56,031 bases of DNA. It comes from an uncultured Lachnospiraceae bacterium (lineage in GTDB: Bacteria; Bacillota_A; Clostridia; Lachnospirales; Lachnospiraceae). The stretch covers positions 1 through 56,031 of the forward strand of contig CAJUOF010000248.1 in assembly GCA_910587905.1 (NCBI GenBank), in the 5' to 3' direction. The notes under the pieces are model-generated. The model did no database searches and was not told the DNA's origin. It saw nothing but the letters and a program-made list of their open reading frames with translations. Position 1 is the first letter of the stretch; each line of letters starts with the position of its first letter. A program made the translations under genes and the position numbers. Shown here one piece after another: positions 32,277 through 41,993 of the stretch.

Positions 32277-33059
32277 TCATCTCAGGCTCAGGCTGCCGTC
32301 CTCGCCGACTGCTGCGTCCACGCCCCAGGCACTCTTGATCGCGTCCTCTGCATTGTGGGTCTGTACCGCATCCACTTCCGTTTCCAGCCGGAATTCCAAT
32401 CCCTTATAATTAAAGCTGGTGGTGATCGTCGTTTTATTTCCCTCCGTGACGGTCGTCTGTGTCACATTCTTTGTAATCGCCGTGTCAATGGTCAGACCGT
32501 CCGCAAAGGCTTCCGACGTCTGCCCCTCGGGGAGAATTTGATTATAGTACAAAACCATGCGCTCCGGAGTGGAGGCTTTTTCATCCAAAATCCAGCCATT
32601 CTCCGTCAGGTCAAGCTGAATCAATTCCGGAGAGACGTCCGTCTTTTTTCCGCTCTCATCCACCCAGTAGCGATAGACGATCACCCGGACATATTCATCA
32701 ATATTTCCACTGTTTTGCACGCGCAGCTCTTCCGGGTAGCGTTTCCCCACCAAAAGCTTCTGATCTGTGGAATCCAGCATATGAGCGAGAAGCTGCATTT
32801 CTCCGCCTTCTTCCCACTGGTCATCACTGCCGCTGTAATCTCTCGTGCTGACGGCTGTGCCATTCTCCATCAGCGTGACGCCGATGTCATACATCTGAAT
32901 CTCTGCCGAATAGTTCTCACTGTAGTAGGTCAGGGCTGCCCGTGTACTGCCCATGACACTTCCAAGAAGCAGAACGGCCGCCGCCACAAAGAGAGCGATT
33001 GTCGCACGGCTTCCTCTCAGCTTCTCAAATCGAAAGCCTTTCTTTTTCTGCTCGTTCAC
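32277..33059 (-). CDS. TasA/camelysin-like secreted protein
   Basis: 260 residues. The N-terminus is basic, then GSRATIALFVAAAVLLLGSVMGSTRAALTYYS, which matches SipW-dependent-type leaders (hydrophobic core, small residues, and then a T(Y/F) start of the mature chain). The mature part has the beta-sandwich pattern of TasA/CalY-type proteins, including DQKLLVGKRYPEELRVQNSG and DEYVRVIVYRYW. TasA-like proteins assemble into matrix fibres. Start overlaps the stop of the upstream related gene (ATGA, 33056-33059), so the two are coupled. Likely a structural subunit of a surface fibre. Confidence 0.82.
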   Translation of the reverse strand: MNEQKKKGFRFEKLRGSRATIALFVAAAVLLLGSVMGSTRAALTYYSENYSAEIQMYDIGVTLMENGTAVSTRDYSGSDDQWEEGGEMQLLAHMLDSTDQKLLVGKRYPEELRVQNSGNIDEYVRVIVYRYWVDESGKKTDVSPELIQLDLTENGWILDEKASTPERMVLYYNQILPEGQTSEAFADGLTIDTAITKNVTQTTVTEGNKTTITTSFNYKGLEFRLETEVDAVQTHNAEDAIKSAWGVDAAVGEDGSLSLR

Positions 33060-33601
33060 GATCTGGCCTCCTCTCCGGTTTCATCCGTTCCACCGTTTGG
33101 CTCCACCTTTGCATTCCAATCTGCGTAAGGGTTTCCCTCCGCATCATAGAGCACCGGCGTACACTCCTGAACAACGATCACGTTAAAGTTATCTGCCACG
33201 GCTTCCATTCCCTCCGGGACCTGGATCGTGACCGACAGCTCGTCACTCACCTCTCCGGGCGCCAAAATCACATCCGGATAATACCAATATCCATCCTCTC
33301 CCTCGGTCCATCTGCCGCCCGGGTTCGCAAAGTTAAGTGCGAACCCTTCCCCGGCAAAGACCCGAACACGGACATAGCAATCTGCCTCGCCCGTATTCTG
33401 GATCTGAATGTGTTTCGTCAAATCCTCAATCTCTTCTGTCAGGTCGGTCTGCCATCCGAGAGTCACCGGATGGCCCCCTCTGGCAGTGACATAGGTGGTA
33501 AAATATGCCAGCGAAGACGTCACCTGGAGCCCTGCCGCCATGATGAGAGCAAGCGCCGCCAGCAATATGGTCCTGCTACCGTATGATCTCTTCTTTTTCA
33601 T
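33056..33601 (-). CDS. TasA/camelysin-like secreted protein, smaller
   Basis: 181 residues. Leader KKKRSYGSRTILLAALALIMAAGLQVTSSLAYFTT again has the SipW-type shape with mature start at about residue 31-33. The body has two matching motifs, VTLGWQTDLTEEIEDLTKHIQIQNTGEADCYVRVRVFAGEG and a late VLYDAEGNPYADWNAKVEP. The phrase I-Q-N-T-G-E-A-D-x-Y-V-R-V-R-V recalls the conserved core of the 260-residue neighbour (VQNSGNIDEYVRVIV). They are probably paired subunits. Confidence 0.82.
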   Translation of the reverse strand: MKKKRSYGSRTILLAALALIMAAGLQVTSSLAYFTTYVTARGGHPVTLGWQTDLTEEIEDLTKHIQIQNTGEADCYVRVRVFAGEGFALNFANPGGRWTEGEDGYWYYPDVILAPGEVSDELSVTIQVPEGMEAVADNFNVIVVQECTPVLYDAEGNPYADWNAKVEPNGGTDETGEEARS

Positions 33602-33615
33602 TCACCTGCTCCTCC

Positions 33616-36600
33616 TTACTCTGTCTGGCTCTCCAGCCGTCTTCCCGTCCAGCCGCTTCCGTCTCCCGCCTGGTCAAAGCGGTTGACTGCTCCGGTGCCC
33701 GGATTCCATCTGTCGTTGTAGTCATTGACATACTCCGCAGACACCATACCCACGGTCTGGGTTTCCTCGTCGGCTGTAATTGTGAAGGTCTGCCGTCTCT
33801 GCCCACCGGTCAATTCATAGCTGCTGCCGTCATAGACCTCCTCCACGGTGATCTCTGTCCCCACGGGGAACCTTCCTATATAAATAGTCTGCGTTCCCGA
33901 CTCGGTAAACGCGGCGGAAAGCACATTGCTGTAGAGCAGTTCGCCCTCCCCGCTTCTGGCCGTCACCTGGTATACAAAGGTCGCCTCACCGAGGGTTGCA
34001 TTGTACCGGTCCAGAGTCTTGACAATCTGTGCTTCACCGGACAGCAGGGTGTTGGTGATTGTGAGGGCCGTATCTGCCGCCTCTGCTCCCACTTCCGGCC
34101 TGGTCACTTCTGCCTCCCCATAGGAAACTCCGTAACCTCCGGGAATGATCTCATCCTCCACAACACTGTAGATGTAGGCATTTCCGTCCTCATCGTACAT
34201 CGGAAGCTTCTGTTCAAAGGTATGCGCCCAGTTTCCTTCCTCGTTCAATTCCACCGATTCCAGATCTGTGACGTTGCCCTCATGGTCCGTCTGCTTTAAG
34301 GTCACGGAAATGCTCTCCGGACGCCTGCCGAGGGCATCGTCCATGTCATTCCAAATCTTTTCAACGCGAACCTGCGTATTTAAGACATTGGTGATCTGAT
34401 AGACAAAACTTCCGTCTGCCGAACGAGCCTCGATGACAGTCTCATAGCCGTCACCTTAACCTCGCTGACGCTGTACTGATATTCTGCGCCATCAAGATCG
34501 TACCTCGGAAGATTCTCAAAGGTGTGCTTCCAGCCATTTTCCTTGTTTAGCTTCACCGTGTCAATCTGTTTGTTCTCTGCATCCTCTGTCTTTTGCAGAA
34601 GCTGCAGGGTAATGTCACCCGGCCTCCAGCTCTGAGCGTCCTCCCCATCCTGCCAGCTCTTTTCCACCGTCAGGCTGGTCTTCTGCACATTGGTGTATGC
34701 CAGCGTCACGGATGCATCCGCCTGATCGGTCTCATCTGCAGGAACTGTAATGACTCCCTGCGCCTTTCCGTCTGCCGCAAGCTCCCCATTGACATAGACC
34801 AGATAATCCCCGGTCGTCTCTGTCACCGTGTAAGCTGCGCCTTCCGGCAAGCCGACGATGGTCAGGGTCTTTCCGTTTGCAAGCGTAAAGCCGAGCACCA
34901 GATTTCCGGCCTCATTGTAGCTGTAGATGGGCTTCAGCTCTTCGTTGTCGCTGGTATAGTAGGAGTAACGTCCGTCCCCTGCATTCGCCACTTCCACCTG
35001 GAAGCTGTAGGTTCCTGTGGGATCCTCCGCATATACCGTCTTTCCAACCGTGAGATTTCCTGTCTTTTTAGTGCTGTCCTCTGTGTTGGTCAGAGTTCTT
35101 ATGTAGAATTTACTCTCAGGATCGTTGGGATCCAGTGCCAGGTATTCCGGAGCCGCACCTTCCACCAGGGCGCCGACTTCAGCCGTGTAGCCGGGCACGT
35201 TGGCCTCCACCAGAGACCACTCCGCGCTGGGATCCAGGTTCCTCCAGATATAGCTCCAGCCATTGGCCGCATTCAGCACCACACAGGCGTCGGTGCGCAT
35301 GCTGGGATCCACGATCTGTCCGTCGCGGGTCAGATAGACCAGAACCTGATCCGGATGCTCGGTGGTCACATTGCCCTCCGCATCCTTCCACACCTTCTGG
35401 ACCTTCATCGCCATCTTCTCCGTACCGATCGTCAGAGAGCCGTTGTTGGCGATGGCGCTCCCGGGGCCGCTGCCGATGTTGCCGATGACGACCACACCGT
35501 TTCGCTCTGCCGTCTGCCTTGCCCAATCTTCCACTCCGCCAATCACACTGCTGGTCAGTTTGAAAAAGCTCGTCGTGTGCTGATAGTAAGTGGGATCCGC
35601 GACCTGGTTATGGGAGCGATAGAAGGTGATCTTCGACTCCTCGGTGTTGGTTCCGCCCGGTGCCCTGTCTGAGACATAAGACTGGGTATCTGTCCTGTTT
35701 GCAGTTGCATGATAAATATCAGGTGCCTGTGTCGTCCCCAGGCTGGAATGCATCTTATTGTTGATAATCAGCGCCCCGTTCGCCTCAAAGGCCGCCGTCC
35801 TTCCGGTCGGGCAGGTGTAAAGCGCCCCATAATCTCCGTAATGCTTCGCGTAATTGTCCGTCGCATAGACGTTCTTCATCTTCACAATGGCGCCTGCATG
35901 CACCGAGATCGCCGCGCCGCTGACAAAGGTAGAATATAACGTGGATTCGTTCTTCTCGAACCATGCCCGGTAAACTTCGCCTCTGGAGGTGTTCGCGTAG
36001 ACAACGCCGCCGCCCTCCGACACACTGACATTCTCGGTGATCATAACCAGACCGCCGTTCTTGCCGATATTGACCACTGCGCTGTGGCTGGCCGCGATTC
36101 CGCCGCCGGTGTTGGTTGCGTTGTTGTGGCTGACGGTTCCGCCCTCCAGATTTGCCGTTCCGTACTGGACGTAAATCCCGCCGCCGTCTCTGGCCGAGTT
36201 GCCTGTGACCAAACCGCCGTTCATGTTCAGGGTCGCTGTCGCATTGCTTCCGTTGACCACAATGCCGCCGCCGTATCCGCCTTTATTTAAGCCGTTGCGG
36301 ATCTCAGTCCCCTCTTCTATGGTCAGCGCCGCACTTCGTCCGACGGAGACAAGCGCCTGGTTCGACTCATGGTTTCCGCCGTCGATCACCACGTTCTTAA
36401 AGGTCACCGCCCCGGAAATCTCCATGAGATATCCCTTCGGATGCTCCCCGCATCGGCTGTAGGTGATTTCACTGTCGTTGAGGTACTGGTCCGCATCCTC
36501 TCCGGTGACTGTCAGCGTCCCGCAGATGTAGATGACCTTTACTGCTTCTCTCTTCGCCACCGTATAGGCCTCTTCCAAGGTCGAGGTGACAATCACCGTC

Positions 36601-39485
36601 TCATCCTGGGTACCGTCTGCCTTTTTTCCATGGCTGCTGTTCCCGGAAGGATCCAGATAGATCTTCTTCGCGGCCTTAACCGTATTATAGTAACCGGTAT
36701 GGCAGCTAAGCGGAATCTTATTTCCCCATGAGCCCGACGCCTTTGTCAGTGTATAGGTGGTCTCCCCGTCCGCATAGGTGCGTCCCTCCAGGGCAGGATC
36801 TGCGACGATGCTCGCCACACATTTTTTTGCACTTGTCGTACCGGTACTAGTGTTCCTGACAAAAATTTCCGACGAGGCACCGATGCTCTTCCCATCGTCC
36901 GTCGTCACCTTCTTGCTGTCCGTCGGCGCCTGGTTGTTATACACGGCCGTATCCGCCGAGAACGTATAGATTCCTGCTGTAGTTCCCTGCGTAGCCAGGT
37001 AGAGGCCGCCGCCAAAAGCTGTCGCCCCGTTCTGCCCCGCGGCATTGCCTGTCACGGTTACGCCGTCAAACCCGATGGTGCGCGACTGCACATAGAGGCC
37101 GCCGCCGTTTCCTCCGGCCTTATTATCTGCCACTGTTCCGCCAAAACCAGCTTCAAAGGTTGTTTTCACGGCACGGACATAGATACCGCCGCCGTCTGTG
37201 CCGGCGGTATTCTCCGTGACGTCTGCCTGAAGATCAAGCTTTGCGGCCTGCCCCCAATCGTCATGGGCGACATGGATTCCGCCTCCGGTCTTCGCCGCCG
37301 TATTGCCCTTGATGGTATTCGTCCCGGACATCGTCACATTGCCTTTAATCACAAAGATGTAGAGAGCTCCGCCTGCCGCACCGGCACTGTTTCCCGTGGC
37401 GGTAATGTTCTCCAGCGTCACAAGCTCCGCACCTGAAGCCTCATGGATATCCGCGGCACCGCCATTTTTCTTCGTGGAAGTATTATTGAGGAACTGTACA
37501 TTTGAAATCACAGCAGATGCAGACAGACCTCCTGCATACAAAGCTCCGCCGCTTCCCTCCGCTTCATTCCCCTCAAATACGGTTCCCTGTACCCTGCATT
37601 CTTTTCCATAGCTGACGCAAAGGGCTCCGCCGCCGGACTCTCCGTTTACACCGGCCTTATTTCCCTGCATCCTTCCGTCGTCCACGGTAATCGTACCGGC
37701 TTTGCTGTTAAAATATATTGCGCCACCCGCCTTCGTACTGGTATTGGCGATAAAGTCCGTGTTCGTTACGGCAAGGTTTCCCTGATCAAAATATGCGGCG
37801 CCGCCGCTCATTTTTGCAGTGTTGCCTTCAAAACGGCTGTCCGCAATGGCAGCCGTGGAGGCAACACCATTCGTCTCCATATAAATGGCGCCACCGGAGG
37901 CTCCCTCCGACGCACAGTTAATAAACTGACTGCCCCTAATCGCCAGGTCAACCGGCATGGGAGAAGAGACTCCTTTGACTACGGCAATCGCGCCTCCGTT
38001 TAAGCTGCTGCTTTGCCGAAAGGTACAGTTTACAAACTCTGCCTTCACCCGCTCGCTTCCGCCCCTGGCTCCGACAAAGACGGCGCCGCCGTATAACCTG
38101 GTCTGAGAACCGGCCGCCGTATTGACACCATTCTCCAAAACGCAGTTTTCCATGGACAGTGTATTTCCACAAAAAGCCACGATGCCTCCAACGACTCCTT
38201 GATAATATCCCTGGATGCTTATGGTATCTTCCTTCTCGATTCCCGCACCATTTCCACGCAGGGTCATATTACGGGCAACCAGAGAATGATCCACCTTAGT
38301 AAGTTCAAGGGCCCGGTATCCGGGAGCCGCCTGCATGGTGCCGCCCTCCAGTTCAAGCACTGTCGAAGGACTGTCATTCCATGCGCCGGTAACTGTAAGA
38401 GCCGTGCCCCCGTTTCCCGTCCACGTATGACCGTTCATGCGGACTTTGACAACGGGAGCTGTCTTCTCACTCTTGGTCTGTAATGTTACGCTTTCCGCGA
38501 TATCCTTCTGCAGATCAATAGTCACCGGCTGCCCTGTCGCTGCCGACGTCTGTTTGGCAAAGTCGACTGCCTTCTGCATGCTGTCGTAATCGCCGCCGTC
38601 TCCTACGGTGACCACGGTCTCCGCTGTGACGCTGACGCCATAGTAGGAAAAATGCTCCGCATCCATGCTCACATTGTCGCCGTCCACAGATACATTGACT
38701 TTTTCTGTACTGCCGGCCATAGTATCCAGATGATAAATCTCTGCGCCCTGTACGCTGCCGTCCAGGATCTGGCCGAAGGTGACCTTCACCGTATCCGCCG
38801 GCTGCACCTCGTTGCCGTTTTCGTCGAGCAGGCAGATATCAAAAATCCTCTGCTGCACAACAGGCGCGCCCGCCGTCTCACCGGAAAGCAGTCCGGAAGC
38901 GGCCGCATAATCCGGATGCTCCGGGGTAAGCTCTGACACCTGAAGCGTCAGTGTTCCGTCCGGGAACGCACTCGCCGGTCCGGTCATCGTCACCACGAGC
39001 CCGTCTGCCAGAGTGACCTGATATTCCGTAGCCTTTTCTTCCGCGGGCTGGGTTTCGTCCACACTTTCTTCTGCGGACTCCGCATCTGTTCCCGTCTCCG
39101 CGGCAGAAGAAGCAGCCTCCGCTTCTGTCTCGTCTCCCACTTCCAGAGTACTCTCCTCACCGGAAGTCGTTTCTGAAACTGCTTCGCTCTCCGCGGCAGG
39201 AATGCTCTCCGCGGCAGAAGCCGCCTCCGTCGCAGGAGATTGTTCCTCACTATTCTCCGGCACTTCCGCGTCTCCGCTCTGTTCTGCAGGAACGTCTGCT
39301 GCCACCAGCGTCTCCTCCTCAAAGGATCCGTCCGTATCAGCCACACCGGTCAATTTGAGAGTCGGCCGCACCAGCGTTACAATCAGCGCAATCACCAGCA
39401 CCGCGGCCACTGCTTTGCACAGACGTTTCCGTTTGCCAAGTTTCTCCAACATTTCCTTCATTTTCTCCAGGAATGAAGATTCCAT
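33616..39485 (-). pseudogene. Giant beta-helix/Cna-B surface protein, interrupted by a one-base frameshift
   Basis: Start at ATG 39485 (AGGAGG 7 bases upstream). Residues 17-43 form a basic stretch and one membrane helix (VAAVLVIALIVTLV), then a 110-residue Ala/Glu/Ser-rich linker. From about residue 290 to 1300 many GGA(I/L)Y, GGGIYV-type turns mark a right-handed beta-helix. Cna-B-type domains (about 1400 onward, VNKTGNLTVGKTVY and VEKSWQDGEDAQSW) follow. One frame ends at 34380 after YSVSEVKV; another resumes as MDDALGRRPESISV and ends at 33616. Adding one base near 34452 gives VKVDGYETVIEARSADG in frame and a 1956-residue protein. No C-terminal anchor is seen. It is probably an adhesin or shell protein; the break may be an assembly error or real. 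Confidence 0.85.
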
Positions 39486-39574
39486 TGGGATACCTCCTTT
39501 TTCATACTTTTTAGATTTATAAAAACGCACAAAGCCCCCCGGCTTTGAAATTGCGGAACAATTAATTGCGTATA

Positions 39575-40189
39575 TCAAAAAGTGCCTATTTTTTCAAAAG
39601 GCCAAACACGGAAAACCATCTTTCCTATGATCTGTTCCATAGCCACACAGCCGACCAGACTGCTTCGACTGTCCACAGAAACACCTCTGTTGTCCCCTAC
39701 CACAAAGAATCTTCCTTCCGGGACTTGATAGGGCAGGGTAATATTGCATTCTCCAAAAGCTTTTTGCTGCACATAGGGTTCCTCCAGCAATTCACCGTCA
39801 ATATAGACATTTCCCTCTCTGTCAATATCGAGCTGTTCCCCCGGCATTGCAACCACCCGCTTCACCAGAATCTTATTTTTATACCAGAAAGCGATCACGT
39901 CCCCTCTGTTGATGTTGGAGGTCTTCAGAGCAATAATCACATCACCCTCATAGAGCGTTGTCTGCATGCTGTCTCCGTAAACCTGCACCACCGGAAACAG
40001 AAATGTCAGGACCAAGACCACCACAGCGGCCACCACCAGCAAAATCCCAACCGTCTTCGCCAGGCCCTTTCGCTGGGCCAATTTATTCTGCTCCCGTTTC
40101 AGCTCCTTTTCCAGCATCTCAATCGGCGGGATGGAAAGCTTCTCCTTTTGCAGTGTCTTTTTCCCTGCCTGTTTTGTTAGCTTTCCCAT
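39575..40189 (-). CDS. Signal peptidase I (S26 family) of the surface operon
   Basis: 204 residues. A cytoplasmic basic segment (1-43) precedes one membrane helix (about 45-66). The catalytic Ser is in YGDSMQTTL (Ser74), and the catalytic Lys is in KILVKRVVAMPG (Lys110). The last box, GDNRGVSVDSRS, is intact. Because it uses Ser-Lys it is of the bacterial type, not SipW (Ser-His). Its neighbours have SipW-type leaders, so this dedicated enzyme probably processes them. The start overlaps the stop of the upstream hypothetical gene. Confidence 0.9.
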   Translation of the reverse strand: MGKLTKQAGKKTLQKEKLSIPPIEMLEKELKREQNKLAQRKGLAKTVGILLVVAAVVVLVLTFLFPVVQVYGDSMQTTLYEGDVIIALKTSNINRGDVIAFWYKNKILVKRVVAMPGEQLDIDREGNVYIDGELLEEPYVQQKAFGECNITLPYQVPEGRFFVVGDNRGVSVDSRSSLVGCVAMEQIIGKMVFRVWPFEKIGTF

Positions 40190-40665
40190 TCCATCTCCCT
40201 GGTCTCTTTTGTTGTACTATCGATCAACTTTAACAGTTCCAACGCACTTCGAAAACTCTGTGTTTTATCCTTTTCTGCCCACGTTACCTCTCCCTGCCAG
40301 GTCGCATTCTGTCTATACTGTATACGGACAATAAAGGTTGCCTTCTCGCCATGTCTTTTTTCCATTTCCTCGATATTTTCCACTTCCACCCGCTCTCCTC
40401 TCTGCCGCCTCCTATATGGCTCTGCTGTCTTTTCACTTCCACTCTTCGATTCGTGAAAACTATGAGTCCTTATAGACGCCTGCGGATAATCCAAATGATC
40501 ATAAAACTGCTCTAAAAGAGCCAACAACTGTCCTTCGCTGTAAAAGCTGGCGGGCGCTGTTTTATACCTTGTATAAAGCCTTCCACTCCATCCGGAATGT
40601 TCCAATCTATCAAAACAGAGCCTTACCATGCTGGCCTGGGCCAGACTGGCATACTCTTTTCCCAT
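40177..40665 (-). CDS. Hypothetical protein, first gene of the surface operon
   Basis: 162 residues, soluble, no signal peptide or known motif. Sequence has RLCFDRLEHSGWSGRLYTRY, QLLALLEQFYDHLDYPQAS, a Lys/Arg/Glu middle, and a late beta hairpin FIVRIQYRQNATWQGEVTWAEKDKTQSFRSALELLKLI. The last part looks like a small alpha/beta domain. It starts downstream of the tandem 10-base repeat and overlaps the signal peptidase gene by 13 bases. A regulatory or chaperone role for the secretion locus would fit; no function can be named. Confidence 0.7.
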   Translation of the reverse strand: MGKEYASLAQASMVRLCFDRLEHSGWSGRLYTRYKTAPASFYSEGQLLALLEQFYDHLDYPQASIRTHSFHESKSGSEKTAEPYRRRQRGERVEVENIEEMEKRHGEKATFIVRIQYRQNATWQGEVTWAEKDKTQSFRSALELLKLIDSTTKETREMEWES

Positions 40666-40720
40666 ACTCCTACTCCTTACTTAACCTTTATTCTACTGTT
40701 ACCGCCGTTAACGAAAGCAT

Positions 40721-40740
40721 TAAAAAAACGCAAAAAAACG
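40721..40740 (-). repeat. Two tandem 10-base repeats in the surface-operon promoter
   Basis: On the minus strand GCGTTTTTTT occurs twice back to back about 55-75 bases upstream of the first operon gene. SARP activators bind direct repeats with a period near one helical turn, next to the -35. A possible -10 TAGAAT follows about 27 bases downstream. Candidate target of the SARP protein encoded just upstream. Confidence 0.45.
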
Positions 40741-40768
40741 CTTTTCTTTAAAAATTTTTTTACGTTTT

Positions 40769-41956
40769 CTATAATTCCGCAATGGATGACACCCGATAGG
40801 ACGTCCAAAATTGACCTGCCTTTTCCTTTTTCCGGAAGTGAGAATCCAAGCGGTCCATAACAATCATCAGCTCTTCCTGGCGGATTCCCGAAAGCAGTAT
40901 CAAAAACTGGCTTTTGTTGTATCTGGTATAAATATCTCCCTGGCGAAGCGCCTCCTGTATCGTCTCCGCCAGATGATCCGCCGCCTGCCTGAAGGGTTCT
41001 TTCTTTTGCTTTTTCTTTCGCCCATCTACGAGCGTACACAGCATCAAATAAATCGTCTGTCCGGAACGCGCCATATTTCGAGACAGAATCCGATAAGTAT
41101 CCAAGAAACTCGGCAAAGAGCAATCATACGCTCCATCCACGCTTCTTTTTTCCCGCAAAAGTTCCCGAATCTCGTCAAAACCGCTGATATCCGGGTGCAT
41201 TCTTCTGCTCAACTCATGAAAATATGCCAGCATGCGCTCTGACGGCCTCACTGCCAGTTCTTCAAAATACATGGCTGTCGTCTTCTCATACAGCTCCATG
41301 GCCTCCCCCAGCCGGTTTAATGCAATCAAACAATCCATCTGCCAGAGCTGCCACTCGTCAAATGGGTAAACTGCGGCTGCCCTCGCACATAGTTCCAGCA
41401 ATTCCTTATAATCCCCCTGTTCTTTCATCAGAACACAGAGTTTTTCCATACACTCAAAATATTTCCGCTGATGGTGTGCCTCAGCCACCGCCACCCACTC
41501 CTCACCGGACAGGGCCGGGAGAAACACATCTCGGAAACGGCTGGCCTCTTTCAGTATTCTCAATTGCTCCTCCCTGGGCTTTCCCTCCGACTCTTTAACA
41601 AGTCTCTCAAAGTCCAGTACATCCACCTTTACAGGAAACGAGCTGACAAAAAAATATCTGCCTCCGATTGTCCGTATGTACTCCTCTGCCGGCAATTCCA
41701 GCTCTCTTAACAGCCTTCTCAGATGATACACGGTCACTCGCAGGTTCGCGGACAAATCACCTTCCGCATCACATCCAAACAGATATTTTAGAAGTCTGCT
41801 CCGCGATATGCCATTTTCTCCGGAGTACAATAGTATCTGAAGAAGCTGAAACACCTTAGAAGTAGTCTTCCGCTTGATCTGCAAGGGTTTTTCCCCATAA
41901 GTCATGGAAAACTCTCCCAGCATACGGACCTTCAGGACATCCTTATCCTTTTCCAT
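40769..41956 (-). CDS. SARP-type transcription activator with C-terminal degenerate GGDEF domain
   Basis: 395 residues. Residues 1-105 form a winged-helix DNA-binding domain (KRKTTSKVFQLLQILLYSG, then RVTVYHLRRLLRELELPAEEYIRT). Residues 110-255 are the bacterial transcriptional activation (BTAD) helices (LDFERLVKES to RPSERMLAYF). Residues about 275-390 match the second domain of the diguanylate cyclase at 10672-11631, with RQGD (338-341), five residues, then NKSQF in place of GGDEF. A BTAD regulator ending in a possible c-di-GMP-binding domain is unusual. It is immediately upstream of the surface operon and oriented to activate it. SARP proteins are uncommon in Firmicutes. Confidence 0.85.
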   Translation of the reverse strand: MEKDKDVLKVRMLGEFSMTYGEKPLQIKRKTTSKVFQLLQILLYSGENGISRSRLLKYLFGCDAEGDLSANLRVTVYHLRRLLRELELPAEEYIRTIGGRYFFVSSFPVKVDVLDFERLVKESEGKPREEQLRILKEASRFRDVFLPALSGEEWVAVAEAHHQRKYFECMEKLCVLMKEQGDYKELLELCARAAAVYPFDEWQLWQMDCLIALNRLGEAMELYEKTTAMYFEELAVRPSERMLAYFHELSRRMHPDISGFDEIRELLREKRSVDGAYDCSLPSFLDTYRILSRNMARSGQTIYLMLCTLVDGRKKKQKKEPFRQAADHLAETIQEALRQGDIYTRYNKSQFLILLSGIRQEELMIVMDRLDSHFRKKEKAGQFWTSYRVSSIAEL

Positions 41957-41993
41957 CTTACCTATTTTCTGCCCCCCGGCTTATTCCAAAGCT

